From Spongospora subterranea f. sp. subterranea (lineage: Eukaryota > Endomyxa: Phytomyxea > Phytomyxea > Plasmodiophorida): a stretch of DNA of 64,000 nt. Made by a program: the position numbers and the translations under genes. Under the pieces are notes generated by a model. It did no database searches. It worked only from the letters and a program-made list of their open reading frames with translations, and was not told where the DNA came from. This document shows positions 33,705 to 45,357 of the stretch, in pieces (the first letter of the stretch is position 1; every line of letters begins with the position of its first letter). The DNA lies in contig JAUGWO010000055.1 of the NCBI GenBank assembly GCA_049724395.1, positions 1 to 64,000 of the forward strand, in the 5' to 3' direction.

Positions 33705-36700
33705 GTTTGGCTGTGAACGTGCGGTTGAATGAGCTATGTGAGAAGGGAGTGGAGGAGATGGCCGACGGCGTGTTCGGCCTGTTGGAAGAGACAGTTGCGG
33801 CGCTGGGCGACTCGACCTGCCGGGGGAAACTCGACGCGATCGTGCCGGTCGTGAGAGCCTGTTATTATGATGGCGATGGTCCCCCATGCTGTTCGGTTCT
33901 CAAATCACTCAATCTGATCAAGTTCAGTATGCCCTTTCTCACCACGGTTTCATCACGACCTATTCACTTCCTGTTACTGCTCTGTTCGCGACTTCATAGG
34001 TTCTCACTCGTTTCGTCGTTTTGATCGTCTCTCACTGTAGTTTCTTCGATACAACTTGCGCTAATCCCTCATTTGCTTTGTTACACCTGGATAGTCTCTC
34101 CCTCGTGGCTTTGTTACGACTTGGAGTCATTCTCGCACTCGTTTTTTCAACGGTGTCACGTTTTGGTAATCGCGACTGTTCTGCTGTTACAGTAATGCTA
34201 CCCCCTACTAGTTTTTCCGTTTCCGTGGAAACGTAGCTTCGTGCGCTAAATCGTTGAGTTCGCATTTTCTCAAATGTCGTTGAAACGTCAAATTCGCGTT
34301 CAAATTGTGACTACACCGGAAAGTGACACGTGTTGAGAGCGGTTAATATGTCATTGTTGTTATTGGAAATAGTTGAGCAAGAACATCTGGGTTCTCCCTC
34401 GCTTAGGGCGCGGATGTTTGTGTCCCTCACAGATCCTGCGTTGGTTTTAGGTCCACGATGGACTACGATCTGGATGCGTTGAAGAGTGAGCTGGTCGATC
34501 AGGTCCGACAGATCGACAAACTGCTCTCCGAGAACAAGCATCTCCAATCCGTAACATCCTTTGAGCAATATCTTTCTGTGATTTCGTTTGAGTCCCTGGT
34601 GTCAATTTGTCGATGTTGTTTTATTGTACTTCTTTCTGAAATAATTTACCAGAAACTCGGCAAATTGTTTGATAACAAGTGAGTTGACGTCTGCTGATCA
34701 AACGTGTTTGCGCTCAGACGAGCGCCCGTCTGGAGACAGAGCTGGGCGGAATCCGGCGCCATAATCGCCAGTTGGAGCGAGCCACGGCTATGGCCGGGGA
34801 ATTCCTCGATTCCAGCCGTCAGGAATGTGACGCCATCAACGCTTCCAACGACGATCTGGTCAATAAGATGGAGGAAGCTGCCAGTCAATATAGACAACAG
34901 GTGCCTTTCAGAGAAAATTCCCTGCAAAACCTGTTTTCTTTTCCAGCGACGAATTGAATTTGCTTTGTTGATTGTAAACATCTCTATCTGAGTTTGAATC
35001 TTCGAAATGGTGTGAAAATTTGGGTTTCTTGGAATAACCTCTACTGCAAAACTTACAAAGTCATTCGTAAGTCATTCAATTAACGAAATTTGTCGTTTGG
35101 GGGAGTTCGCGATGTGTCCCCTAGTCCTGAATTTTCGTGATGATAGCTGTCCATCTACGAGAACAAGATTTTGATTGCGGATAAGAAGTTTAAGGCCGCC
35201 CAAAACGAGATGGTCCTCGACCGGAAGCTCAATGCCGAAAAAGACGCCAGAATCGCTATCCTGGAGAGGGACAACGCCAAATTGATGACCGAGCTCGAAA
35301 TTTTCCAGGTCGACTACCATCCGCATCTGAATTGGTTCAAAACTGATGGTTCATGTTAGTCTGCGGTCGAGTCGATGAGCAGTGGTGCCTCCTTGGCGAT
35401 GGGCAACGACGCCACGTCAGCAGAGAACGACACACGCCCCCATCCTAACGTTCTTGGCGACGCAGAGTCCACTCGTCGCGGGCCCCAGTTAGCTCTTGGC
35501 ACCGGAAACGACGTCCCAGTCTTCCTCAGGTAGTCCCGCTGTTCGTTCGTGATATTTCACGAATTCCAAAAGTCCTATTTGAGATAGCTTGTACTTGAAC
35601 CGCATCTGGCTCGGACAATGGTCATGTTAGAAGAAACGGTCAGAGATCAAATAATGATCTCGATTGCTGAGATTTTGCCAGAAAACAACCAATATCGTTG
35701 TCGTTGAACCCAGTTCCAGATATCTTTGATATGGGCATTCTTATTTTTTTGATGATTTCGTACTGACTAAATGTGGTGCAGATACGAGGGGTGGATTCCC
35801 TATCGTCCAATCTCCAAGGCCAAGGTCGAGACCATGTGCAAACGCATTTGGGCCCTGAAAACCAGCTCGGCGAACTCCAACAGTACGTCTCAGCCGCCGG
35901 TCGACCTTGGCCAGTTTTTCCTTGAATACATGACCAGAAAGATCCCCAGTCAGAAAAAGGTTGATTGTATCATTTGGTTTCTTTCGGATAAGTTGATACT
36001 GGCTGTCTACTTGACTAGAAATTCGAATACATCTACAATTTTGTGGAGAATCTGAAGAAATTCGTGTACGACATTGATTGCGACATTTTCTATCGTGTCC
36101 TCTTTCACGAGCTGTCGGAAGATGCATTTTTCGATCAGATGAAGATGGTCGCCGAATGTCAGTAGTTCGTATGCACCAGTTTCGTGTGATGTTGGCGATA
36201 CATTCAGTTGCAACATCTTCGTTCCTTTTCTCAAACTTGTTATCCATGTGTTGACTGCCCAATTTTCAAGTTGATAACATCGCTTGACCAAATAAGGCTT
36301 GAAAGAAGCTCTCGATTTATTCAAGGTTCTTGAGCATTTACGTCGGTTATCTCGATTTTTTTTCGGGTTCAAAGTTCAAAGGAAACCGAATGCGTCTTCG
36401 AAGAACTGTGAACGTTTAGGGCTGTTGTTGTCACTTAGTGAAGAAATTTCTGAGTTTATGGGATATTGGGGTTGATGGTGAAAAAGATGGTCTGATCCCG
36501 GTGGATCGGTTCGAAAATGGCATTCGAGAGTTCTTCCCGACGAAATCCCCGGATCGGATCCGGATCCTAATTCAGGCCGCCCACACCCATTCATCAACCA
36601 GATCGGCCATCGATATCGCCAAACTTCTCCAAGAATCGGCAGATGGAACGCAATCGCCATTCATGGAAATGGCCAGATCACAACTAATGTAAGCTGCCGA

Positions 36701-37325
36701 TCCTCCCTCGCTTCAACTGACTCTTTTCGTAAATAATCTGTAATTTTGTAGTAAAACACGTTTTGACGAACTCTTTTTGTTTGTATATTTGACAATTTCG
36801 AATGAGAATTGATTACGGAATTATTCTTTGGCGTTGATTCGATTTATGTCAGAGCTGAGATGCTGGAGTTTCGTTCGAACATTGAGGCGGCATTATGGGA
36901 TTTAGCCTGTGGGCGAGAACCCGGCAAGACCAAATCCCTGTCCTGTCAGAATATCAGACGAGCTCTACTCAATGTTAGTCCTACACACTCAGCAACACAA
37001 CAGATGCCAAGTAATTTCCGGACCGTGTGATGGAATGTTTCAGCGGTTGATAATGGACATTTTGGGCAGCAGACGCTGACGCCATGCTGGCATTGATTGC
37101 GCTCAGGTCGCGATAGGTTATACGGCGAAGGAAATCGACAATATTATTAGACGAGGAAGGCAGTCTGACGTGTTTTATGCCCACGATCTGGTCGACGTCG
37201 ACCAGTTCATGATGAATATCAGCAGCACGGGCTTGCTGGCTCCCAAAGGACATTATGTCGGCGGTGATCATGTTCAACAGATCGCCGCTAGAAACACCTT
37301 CAAGCGCCTGCCCAAACGATGCTAA
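33705..37325 (+). CDS. TSNAXIP1: TSNAXIP1-like protein, multi-exon, 5' end unresolved
   Basis: Exons: 33705-33850, 34451-34550, 34718-34900, 35147-35308, 35360-35529, 35782-35959, 36019-36157, 36439-36688, 36853-36973 and 37107-37325. From the second exon on, all phases agree and give about 506 residues. The family (translin-associated factor X-interacting protein 1) is cilium and sperm associated. An N-terminal coiled coil precedes the diagnostic stretch 'VPVFLRYEGWIPYRPISKAK', 'LGQFFLEYM', 'YIYNFVENLKKFVYD' and 'HELSEDAFFDQM', then an EF-hand-like 'DGLIPVDRFENGIREFFPTK'. The join between exons 1 and 2 is out of phase, so an exon or the true start is missing. The human protein is about 650 residues. 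Identity rests on this block order. Confidence 0.72.
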
Positions 37326-37613
37326 AAATGATTTTGTAAAGTCGATAGAATAATCAAGCTCGCGACGTTATGCTGGCCGTCAAAACGAAGTCAAACAAAT
37401 ATTTCTGGTTTAGTCGTCAAAATCACACAAAGAATTCCCACACATTTGAGTAGGGATGAACACGGTCGTGTGTTTTGAATAAAAAGATACAAAACTTGGT
37501 TATCATATTAAAACAGAGTTAAAATGATAAATTAGAAAACAAAGAATGGTCATCGGAAGAGAAACGTTGGTGTGGATAATTGAATATATTGTTGTTATAA
37601 TTAATAGCGACTT

Positions 37614-38143
37614 TCACATATCTAAGAACATTTGGTTATCGGGGTTTTGCTGCCGGTTCATTTCCTCCTTGAGCTTGTCGCGAATGACGTCCAGTTCCCG
37701 CCTCAAGTCGCTGATTGACGTCTTCAACGCAGCATTTGGGGAAATCGTCCCATTAGTCCTCAATTGAAGATCAAACTGAATAAATCGCTCAGAAATTGAT
37801 AAAAACAGAACGAGCGATTTGAACTACTTGATGTTTTAGTGGATGTGGAACTCTATATCCAGCAAAAACTACATTTTTATCCCTATGTAGCTGCCTAAAC
37901 TGAATTCAGAAGCCCAGCATTTTAAGATCAGACTTAAGCGGTACATTCTTAGTAGGTTTCCTAATGTGTGGTCTTCTCGTAAAACACTAAAAGTCGCCGC
38001 ATTGGTCATCTTTTCGTCCGTCTTGATGAAAACACTGAGATCGAAGGTGATCACAACCTGAAACTACATTTCGTTCGAACGTCTAACCGTTTATCATTGC
38101 CCTCGGGCGTCGCGAACATATCATACTGATCAGGTCTGCTCAT
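37614..38143 (-). CDS. RPB11: RNA polymerase II subunit RPB11
   Basis: Four exons on the minus strand (38143-38088, 38034-37945, 37894-37828, 37775-37614) join in phase over introns of 53, 50 and 52 nt and give 124 residues, close to the usual 117. RPB11 pairs with RPB3 in the polymerase assembly platform. The signature '[17 protein letters not shown]' crosses the second intron, followed by '[15 protein letters not shown]' and the C-terminal helix '[19 protein letters not shown]'. The Met of 'LLRM' and an Arg before 'VFIKTDEK' are split codons. Paralogues RPC19 and AC19 have longer tails, so RPB11 is preferred. It converges on the TSNAXIP1-like gene with about 290 bp between stops. Confidence 0.95.
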
Positions 38144-38242
38144 GGCGTTCGAGTTGGTAAATGTCTTGCCGGGCAAATGGCGATAAACCCAACTGAGTGG
38201 TAGGAAAGTCCGGTAACCAAGGTAGGGTGCGCAGCCATTTCG

Positions 38243-38255
38243 GGGGGGGGGGGGG
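38243..38255. repeat. Run of 13 G
   Basis: An uninterrupted G run lies about 100 bp upstream of the RPB11 start codon, followed by cggccggcggg. It is a quadruplex-prone and error-prone site. Confidence 0.9.
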
Positions 38256-38730
38256 CGGCCGGCGGGCATCAGAAAGGGTGACATCATTCCAGCACCATTT
38301 GAGGGTGAGGTGTGGGATTGAGAGCGCGCGCGGCGCGGGGCGTCAGAGTACGTCGGTATACAACGTCACGCATGACTTTAGAGACGTGGGAGTTTTGCGT
38401 TCGCGGGCCTGACTCCCGGTTTGCCCGCGGTACCCTCTGCAGTCCTGCTTTCAGTTTTTTTTTTTGACAAAGTCAGCGAAAACCATATAGTAACCGATTC
38501 GGCGTGCTGTGATTCTGAGGATGCCGTGTTCGACGCCAATTGCTGAAAAATTGGCAAATCCTCTGTTTGACGAGGGCGCTGAAACACCAACGCTCCAGGC
38601 GCGACCGCATGTTCTGCTTTCAATGATTTTCGACAAAGTCAGCGGACGCCCAACACTGAGCTGCCAAGTAGTTTCTCTTCGTGGAAAACAGCCACTTTTA
38701 TTTAGTGACGAGGTTGATCTGTGTTATCAC

Positions 38731-39074
38731 AGATCATACACACGATGTCACGACCCGTAACAAATCATACACACGATGTCACGACCCGTAACAAATCATA
38801 ACCACGATGTCACGACCCGTAACAAAATCATACACACGATGTCACGACCCGTAACAAATCATAACCACGATGTCACGACCCGTAACAAATCATACACACG
38901 ATGTCACGACCCGTAACAAATCATAACCACGATGTCACGACCCGTAACAAAATCATACACACGATGTCACGACCCGTAACAATTCATAACCACGATGTCA
39001 CGACCCGTAACAAAATCATACACACGATGTCACGACCCGTAACAAATCATAACCACGATGTCACGACCCGTAAC
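38731..39074. repeat. Satellite array, 30-32 bp monomer, eleven copies
   Basis: The block cgatgtcacgacccgtaac occurs eleven times between 38743 and 39074. Two monomer types, tcatacacacgatg and tcataaccacgatg, alternate in most of the array, so the higher-order unit is about 62 bp. One strand stays open through part of the array, but the frame is simply repeat-derived. It lies between RPB11 and the chitin-binding gene. Confidence 0.95.
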
Positions 39075-40326
39075 CGCAGTGCTGTACGGCCCGTATCACC
39101 ACGGAGAGATTACACCGGTTCATTGCCCAACAATGCGAATTATTGTAGATTTTGGTCTTGGATGATTGCTACAGTATACTCAATAAAGTCGATTGGATTA
39201 CCTGAGATTGAAATACCTGGGAACGGGGAACGAAAGGGAAATTGGCCAGGGAATCTGGAAACGGACGAGGACGGACGAAACTGGGCTAAGACCAGGAGAG
39301 AGAAACGGGTCTGAACCCGACAAGAAGGAGGTAAATCCAATTATTGAGCATAGGTGTAATCTCTCCCTGTTACGGGTCCTAACACACGATCATTAATCGA
39401 CTACAGTAATGTGGCGCTTCGACTTTTTTGACGTCGTCAACTCAATTTGGCATCGTTTTTCCTACCGATGACCATATGGTCTAGTGAACCGGTATTTTTT
39501 CAATTATGTGTATCTGAACCGCCTCTCTTCTTACCTACGATGTAGTGTTGTACCAGTCTAGCCCGTCGCTCAGGTACCTGTAATGGTTCTGTGTTTTGCT
39601 TCAGCGACTGTTGAGTTCAAACTTTACTGTAAAAGTTAACCTTGCAAAGTGCCCTTGATCACATGTGCGGTACTTGACATCAATCATGACGTTGGGTTCC
39701 CTCTCAAGAAACACCAATCCTACTGTCCTTCTAGCATTACTTCTTTTCACCAGTCTATACAAGAGTCTAATAGCTTCATGATCCTGAGTTTGCAATCGCT
39801 CTTAACCTGGTTCTGTATCTCTTCCGGACCATCGAATCCGACACCTCATTTGTATCAGTATTCATATGATTTTAATTGATTCTAAGCGGTTTTCACACGC
39901 TATTGTTGCTGTGTTACTTGTAAAACATCATTGAATCTCGCAAAATAATTTAGCATGTCTTCCCGGTTCCCACCGATCATTTACTGGTATATTATAGCAA
40001 CTTTGCTTCACTGTACTTGTCCTATTTAGCCCAGATGAGCGTTGGGAATTCTCGATCCTACGGCACGTGTAACTCAATTGGGCATTCGATACTGTGCTTG
40101 TTCCATAGCCGCGTTTTGCAGACTCCAATGGTGTCGTTGACAATTGCACTACCCGTCACACACTGACCCCTCCCACATGCACACGTTTCCCTGTGGAGGC
40201 GCCTAAATGTGTGTAGTTAATTGCAGCTGTCACAGGTCGTCGGTAACATCCGCCATCTCTGGAACTGCATGCCCCCATGGCTTCTATGAGACGACGCAGC
40301 TCACCTCGTCATAACGTATTTCATCA
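39075..40326. other. Intergenic, one short inverted pair, no gene recognised
   Basis: The 14-nt block ggagagattacacc (39103-39116) has its exact reverse complement at 39353-39366, and beyond the latter an inverted acgggtc/gttacgg echo of the satellite monomer follows. This gives a small element-like unit of about 265 bp next to the array. The rest (39400-40326) shows no motif; its end should contain the promoter of the next gene. Confidence 0.5.
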
Positions 40327-41992
40327 ATGTCGATGAAGTTCCCAAACATGATCCGAAATTCGTTGCTCTGTGTGTCCCTGTCTTTGGGGATTTGCCAGGC
40401 TGTGTACGATCTCGACCTAGAATACGACACGAACATCACGTCATCGAATATCACCGCCAAGTGCGTCAACGGTTCTGTCGCCTTCAACGTTTTTTCGCAC
40501 AAGATTCTCAACTTTAATGACTCGTATTTGTGTGGGGTTCGTGCTGGTGGCAATGTGACCCGGTGCCCATACGGAACATGCTGCTCTGAATGGGGATTTT
40601 GTGGGCCCAGGTTCAGAAAAACTATACAACCCTTGGAGGCGTTGATTACAATGAAACGGCGTACTGTCGAAACAATTCCGGGGATTACAGGTTCATCAAC
40701 TGCTCGTTACCTGGTGCGGTACAAGTTATCCCACGACCACCAGAATCAAATTGCAGCTCGTTTGTCACCTCTCGCTCGCCGTCAAAAACTCCCGTTCCGG
40801 AACCTTTGCCGTCAACCGGTTCGAGTGAGACACCCACGTCAACTTCTGCACCGGTTACGGTCCCTACATCACCAACTGCAAGACCAACCTCTGCACCAGT
40901 TACCCGGTCCAAAAAACCAGCTACAAGACCAACCGCTGTTCCTGGTACTAGAACAAGAGCTCCAACTGCAAATCCAACTTCAGTACCTGTTACCGGATCT
41001 AAAGCATCTACTACCGGATCAACGTCTGGGTCGAAAGGGTCAACTACCGGATCTACCTCAGCACCTGTCACGGTTACCAGAGGGTCAACTACCGGATCTA
41101 CCTCAGCACCTGTTACGGTTACCAAAGGGTCAACTACCGGATCTACCTCAGCACCTGTTACGGTTACCAGACAGGGTCAACTACCGGATCTACCTCAGCA
41201 CCTGTTACGGTTACCAAAGGGTCAACTAAATCGTCAACTATAGGATCAACTACAGGATCAACTAAATCGTCAACAACAGGATCAACTACAGGATCAACTA
41301 AATCGTCAACTATAGGATCAACTACAGGATCAACTAAATCGTCAACAACAGGATCAACTACAGGATCAACTAAATCGTCAACTATAGGATCAACTACAGG
41401 ATCAACTAAATCGTCAACAACAGGATCAACTAAATCGTCAACAACAGGATCAACTACAGGATCAACTAAATCGTCAACTACAGGATCAACCAAATCGTCA
41501 ACTACCGGATCAACTAAGTCGTCAACTACAGGATCAACTAAATCGTCAACTACAGGATCAACTAAATCGTCAACTACAGGATCAACTAAATCGTCAACTA
41601 CAGGATCAACTACAGGGTCAACTAAATCGTCAACTACAGGATCAACCAAGTCGTCAACTACCGGATCAACTAAATCGTCAACTACAGGATCAACTAAATC
41701 GTCAACTACAGGATCAACTAAATCGTCAACTACCGGATCAACTAAATCATCAACTACAGGATCGACTAAATCATCAACTACTGGATCTACCCCAGCACCT
41801 GTTACGGGTACCAAAGCATCAACTACAGGATCATCCGCTCCGGCTACCGTCTCTACAGCAGCGCCCACTACTGCTTCACCAACTGCAACACCCACTACGG
41901 CTTCGCCAACTGCCGGACCCACTACGGCTGCTTCGCCAACTGCCGGACCAACCGCTGCACCTGTTACTGCTTCTACAGCTTCAGCCACGTGA
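40327..41992 (+). CDS. Secreted mucin-like protein with hevein-type chitin-binding domain, frame broken twice
   Basis: The ATG at 40327 opens a signal peptide ('MIRNSLLCVSLSLGICQA'). A hevein-type chitin-binding core follows, 'CGVRAGGNVTRCPYGTCC' then 'SEWGFCG', with the expected cysteine spacing. The chain goes on in a second frame from about 40605 ('KNYTTLGGVDYNETAYC') and then becomes a Ser/Thr/Pro-rich repeat region, likely heavily O-glycosylated. A two-base insertion in one repeat near 41172 moves coding to a third frame, which ends at the stop at 41990-41992. The product was probably a wall or coat protein binding chitin. Either two indels are reading errors or the gene is dead. Confidence 0.7.
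41030..41800. repeat. Coding tandem repeat, 12-bp and 24-bp units
   Basis: Within the mucin-like gene, units ggatcaactacagg-type (Gly-Ser-Thr-Thr) and ggatcaactaaatcgtcaac-type (Gly-Ser-Thr-Lys-Ser-Ser-Thr) alternate dozens of times after three larger copies of a 48-bp unit ending 'APVTVT'. The opposite strand is also open for 274 codons only because of the repeat. Length variation between isolates is expected. Confidence 0.9.
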
Positions 41993-42200
41993 TGGTCTTA
42001 GTGTGGGGTCACCTCGTTTCAATAAACTGTGTTTGTAACTTGTGAAATGAGTGGATAGCGGTGGGTGACGGGTCTGTGTAACATGGCTGCCATCGCTAAT
42101 GGGGAAACAGATTTTTCAGAACAATCAATAGATGCGAAGTGACGATTTTTATTACAATGTTGATAAGAAGCGAACCATGATGAGAATAGTACGAAATAAA

Positions 42201-44347
42201 TCAGATTAGCGCATTGATGGCCCGATCAATATCGGCTACGGTCGTCCTTATTTTCTGCGTGGAAGCGCGCACAGCATCGGAACCAGCATCCACCAAACTT
42301 TTGAGATTGGCGTAGACCGGGGCGATTTTATCGTAATCCTTGCGGATCACGGTTAGACGTTGAATCATATTGCGATTCGCTTGCAGAAAGGCGTCCATCG
42401 CCTGATGTAGACGATTAACCGATTCCAAACACGAACGCTTCCGCTCTAAGACTCGATTCAGCTTGTCCTGACCAGCAGCCACCAGCTTGGCGACGCGATC
42501 GTGTTCGCGTTGCGCGGCGATACGGAGTACGGCGCTATCGTTCTTGGCACGCTCCAGCGCCGTACCTTGCTGAACCGCTGTTTCCCATTGTCGACGGGCC
42601 GACGCAGCTCGCTCCCTGAGATCGTCGGTCGATTGCTCCTCGAGCTCTTTCAGCCGTTTGCGTTTCTGGTCCAGCTCCGAGGCGATACGACTCTGCCACT
42701 GTCGTTCGGCACTTAGATCTTTGTTCAACTTCACCAACTGCTCCAGGATCGGTCGTCGCTGATCGTTCATGAACGATCTATCGATCGCAAATTCAGAATG
42801 TTAATCGTGAAATTGGAACAGGTCTCTTACTTGACGACATCGGTAGGTGGGACCTCATTACTTCCGCACTTGGATTGCAGATCCTGTAGCGTCACCATTT
42901 TTCTCTCGGCTTCGTCCAGTGAGATCTGCATCATTCGCTTCTTATACCCCCGATTCTGAAACAACTTCATAACGTTAGACGATAGCCGGAACCCATTATC
43001 AACCGAGAAACTGCCTTTTAACTTCGGCGACAAAAAAAACAGTGCTGAAACACACGTTCATTGTGCAAATTATCATCATCGACTACCTGATCGATATCGT
43101 TCATAGTTTTGGCGGCGTCTTGAACCGAGTCGTCGTCATCTTCTTGGTAAGCGTTGAATTCCTTTTGTTGATCGGCAACGCGGACCTTGAGTTTATCGAT
43201 GGCGTCGGCGATCGAGTAACCGTCAACGAGACGCCGACGCTCTAGATAAAGCTCCAGCGCATTCAGACCTTTCTGGCGCGATTCCGAGATCGTCTTCAGG
43301 TGACTCAAATCCGCACTACATAAAAAAACCATTAAATTTCCAGAAACATAACAGAAATAATTCCAAGTGATTGGATATTCAATGGAAACGGAAGGTCAAA
43401 CTACAAAGGGTTTGAACGCCTTACGATTTGGTGGCGGATTCTGCTGCAATAACGGAATGTGCCTCGATCTCTCGGCGCAGTACGGTCATCTGCTGGGCGA
43501 TGAGCTTGGATTGTGCCTGGCTCTGGTTGGCCAAGTCCACAGCCCGCTCCATATCCTGTCGGGCCTTCACCACAGTCCCGTCAATCTGGTCGCGCCAAGC
43601 ACGTTCTGCGGCTTGAACCGCTTCCGTCAACCGATCCAATCCCGACTTCGCTTGTTGCAGCTCCGTACCCAAATCGGACACCGTTCTCTCATTCTGTTGG
43701 ATCTCCGCGTCGATTTCTTCGCTCAGCGCTTCTTCCCGTTTCATATCCTTCATATAAGACTTCAACGTTGGAGCCTTCCGCTCTAGCTCTCTGGAAATCT
43801 CTGTAAATTCCCTTCGTAACGACGCCGCTTTATTGCTCAGATCGGTGGATTGCATAATCGCTTCCTTAAACCGATTGCGAGCGGCCTCATGAGCGGTTAG
43901 GTCATTGACGAGGCTATATGCGGTAGATCCAAGCCGCTGCCAATCATCGTCATTATCATGTTGGATTTCGCCCTGTTTGGCGAATTGTTCGATCTCCATC
44001 AACCCATCACCAATGGCGCTATAGTCATCGATTATGCTCGTTACATCGTTCGTGATCGAGATGGGTTGCACAGCGCTGTTTGACGTTGAAGTGGCCAGAA
44101 ACACCCCGACGGCGACCACGATGAAGCTGACCAGAAACACAGCTGCCTGAACAACTGACGATGATCCAAGATGCTTTTTCGCTTCATCACCATCATCGTC
44201 ACGAGACGATATTCGCTCACGTAAGTATGCACTTGGGTCCTGCATCTGGGAAATCGACCAGAAACGCAGATCTGAAAGCCAACCCGGCCCGCGGACCAAT
44301 CCAAACTGCGAATAATCCGTGGTGACTGATTCATGAGATCCACCCAT
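42201..44347 (-). CDS. Single-span membrane protein with long coiled coils, unknown family
   Basis: Four exons on the minus strand: 44347-43425, 43315-43087, 43021-42831 and 42777-42201. All phases agree with GT-AG borders and give about 639 residues. The N-terminal 70 or so residues are followed by a single membrane span, 'AAVFLVSFIVVAVGVFLATS', with no signal peptide before it, so a type II arrangement is likely. The rest is almost wholly helical and charged with coiled-coil spacing ('ELQQAKSGLDRLTEAVQAAE', 'LDQKRKRLKELEEQSTDDL'). The donor of exon 2 could instead lie 18 bp further on, giving a shorter intron. I do not recognise the family. It ends about 210 bp from the mucin-like gene, in convergent orientation. 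Confidence 0.7.
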
Positions 44348-44571
44348 CCACGTTACCCGGGTCGGTTTGGACCCGGGTCGCCGACGGCGGTTTCACGTTA
44401 CACGGTTACAGTGCCCGTCGTTGATTGTGCTGCGTTACCGGGTCACCGCCATCAAAGGCGGCGTCGCTTGACTCGACCACGTTACTGATATTTGTTCTTA
44501 ACTGGGAAACGCGGCACGGTCGTACTATACAAGCCTCGCCCTAATGCTTAACGAGGAATGTCACCGTCGCC

Positions 44572-44733
44572 ATGCCCACGCTATTCAAAATGTATTTTTT
44601 ACTTCTGGTTGGCTGGCTCGGCACATTAGCGATCACAGTATTTGGGCTTTGGTTAATTGAATACGAGACCACGAGGCACGCTTTGGTAGCTCCCCCAAAA
44701 CTACTTGATCGATTTCATAAATTTCTGGAATGA
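44572..44733 (+). CDS. Possible 53-residue membrane protein
   Basis: ATG to stop encodes 'MPTLFKMYFLLLVGWLGTLA' and a further hydrophobic stretch up to 'WLIEYE', then a polar tail. It is a candidate small membrane protein in the gap between the membrane coiled-coil gene and the next coiled-coil gene. The opposite strand is also open here (44633-44824, starting 'MKFGHFREQWKEAV'), so one of the two may be spurious. No family was recognised. Confidence 0.3.
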   Translation: MPTLFKMYFLLLVGWLGTLAITVFGLWLIEYETTRHALVAPPKLLDRFHKFLE

Positions 44734-44988
44734 TGTCGGTTTCCCGGAAAGGTTGATAATGCTGAACCCGACTCATCACCATGACGGCTTCTTTCCATTG
44801 TTCACGAAAATGGCCAAATTTCATTGCCTTTGATGTTGCAGATTCAACCGGGGTACGACAGTTCGACGAAGAAAATCCAACATAAAATAAATGCAGAGCT
44901 TTCGGGAACTGCGTCTTAACAGAATGTTAGGAAATCGCACATTAGCGCCAGAAATCGCTACATCGCGGGAGGGCCAGTACGTACTTCC

Positions 44989-45291
44989 CTAAACGGGCAC
45001 GTGGTCGTTATCCAGGGAAGAGTACTTGATAGCGATCGCGGCATACTTTTCTGGGCCGATTTCGACGCTGGGAGGAGTGACAACCTCGATCGCCAGCGTA
45101 TGGACGATTCGTCGGATATCACCAGCGGGTAATACTGCCCCGGGATACCCCTTGCCACCGGAATGTCCCCGATATTGACCCTGAAAATATAGCGGCGATG
45201 GCGCTTCCTCTATCGCTGTCGAACGAAACGGGTCTCTGTCTGGGAGGCTGAGAACGCCGTCCCCAGTTCGAAAAGTGAGTGCCGGATTTTG
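44989..45291 (-). CDS. Possible terminal exon of an unknown gene
   Basis: A 100-codon open frame without ATG follows an acceptor-like gaacttag and ends at the stop at 44989. It contains 'PLYFQGQYRGHSGGKGYPGA' and 'PPSVEIGPEKYAAIAIKYSS', which looks protein-like. An ATG lies at 45304 in another frame. Its 5' part would overlap the 5' end of the plus-strand coiled-coil gene. I cannot name it. Confidence 0.3.
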   Translation of the reverse strand, partial: QNPALTFRTGDGVLSLPDRDPFRSTAIEEAPSPLYFQGQYRGHSGGKGYPGAVLPAGDIRRIVHTLAIEVVTPPSVEIGPEKYAAIAIKYSSLDNDHVPV

Positions 45292-45357
45292 CTAAGTTCA
45301 ATCATAGATGGTTTGAAACGTCCAAATCGATAGTCGCGACGAAAACTGTCGACCCAG

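Noticed and set aside
38731-39074. CRISPR-like regular repeat array
   Set aside because: There are no unique spacers; units are directly adjacent monomers of a satellite in a eukaryotic window.
41164-41988. 274-codon open frame on the minus strand, rich in Val-Asp-Pro
   Set aside because: It is the antisense of the Ser/Thr repeat of the mucin-like gene; the 12-bp periodicity keeps several frames open at once.
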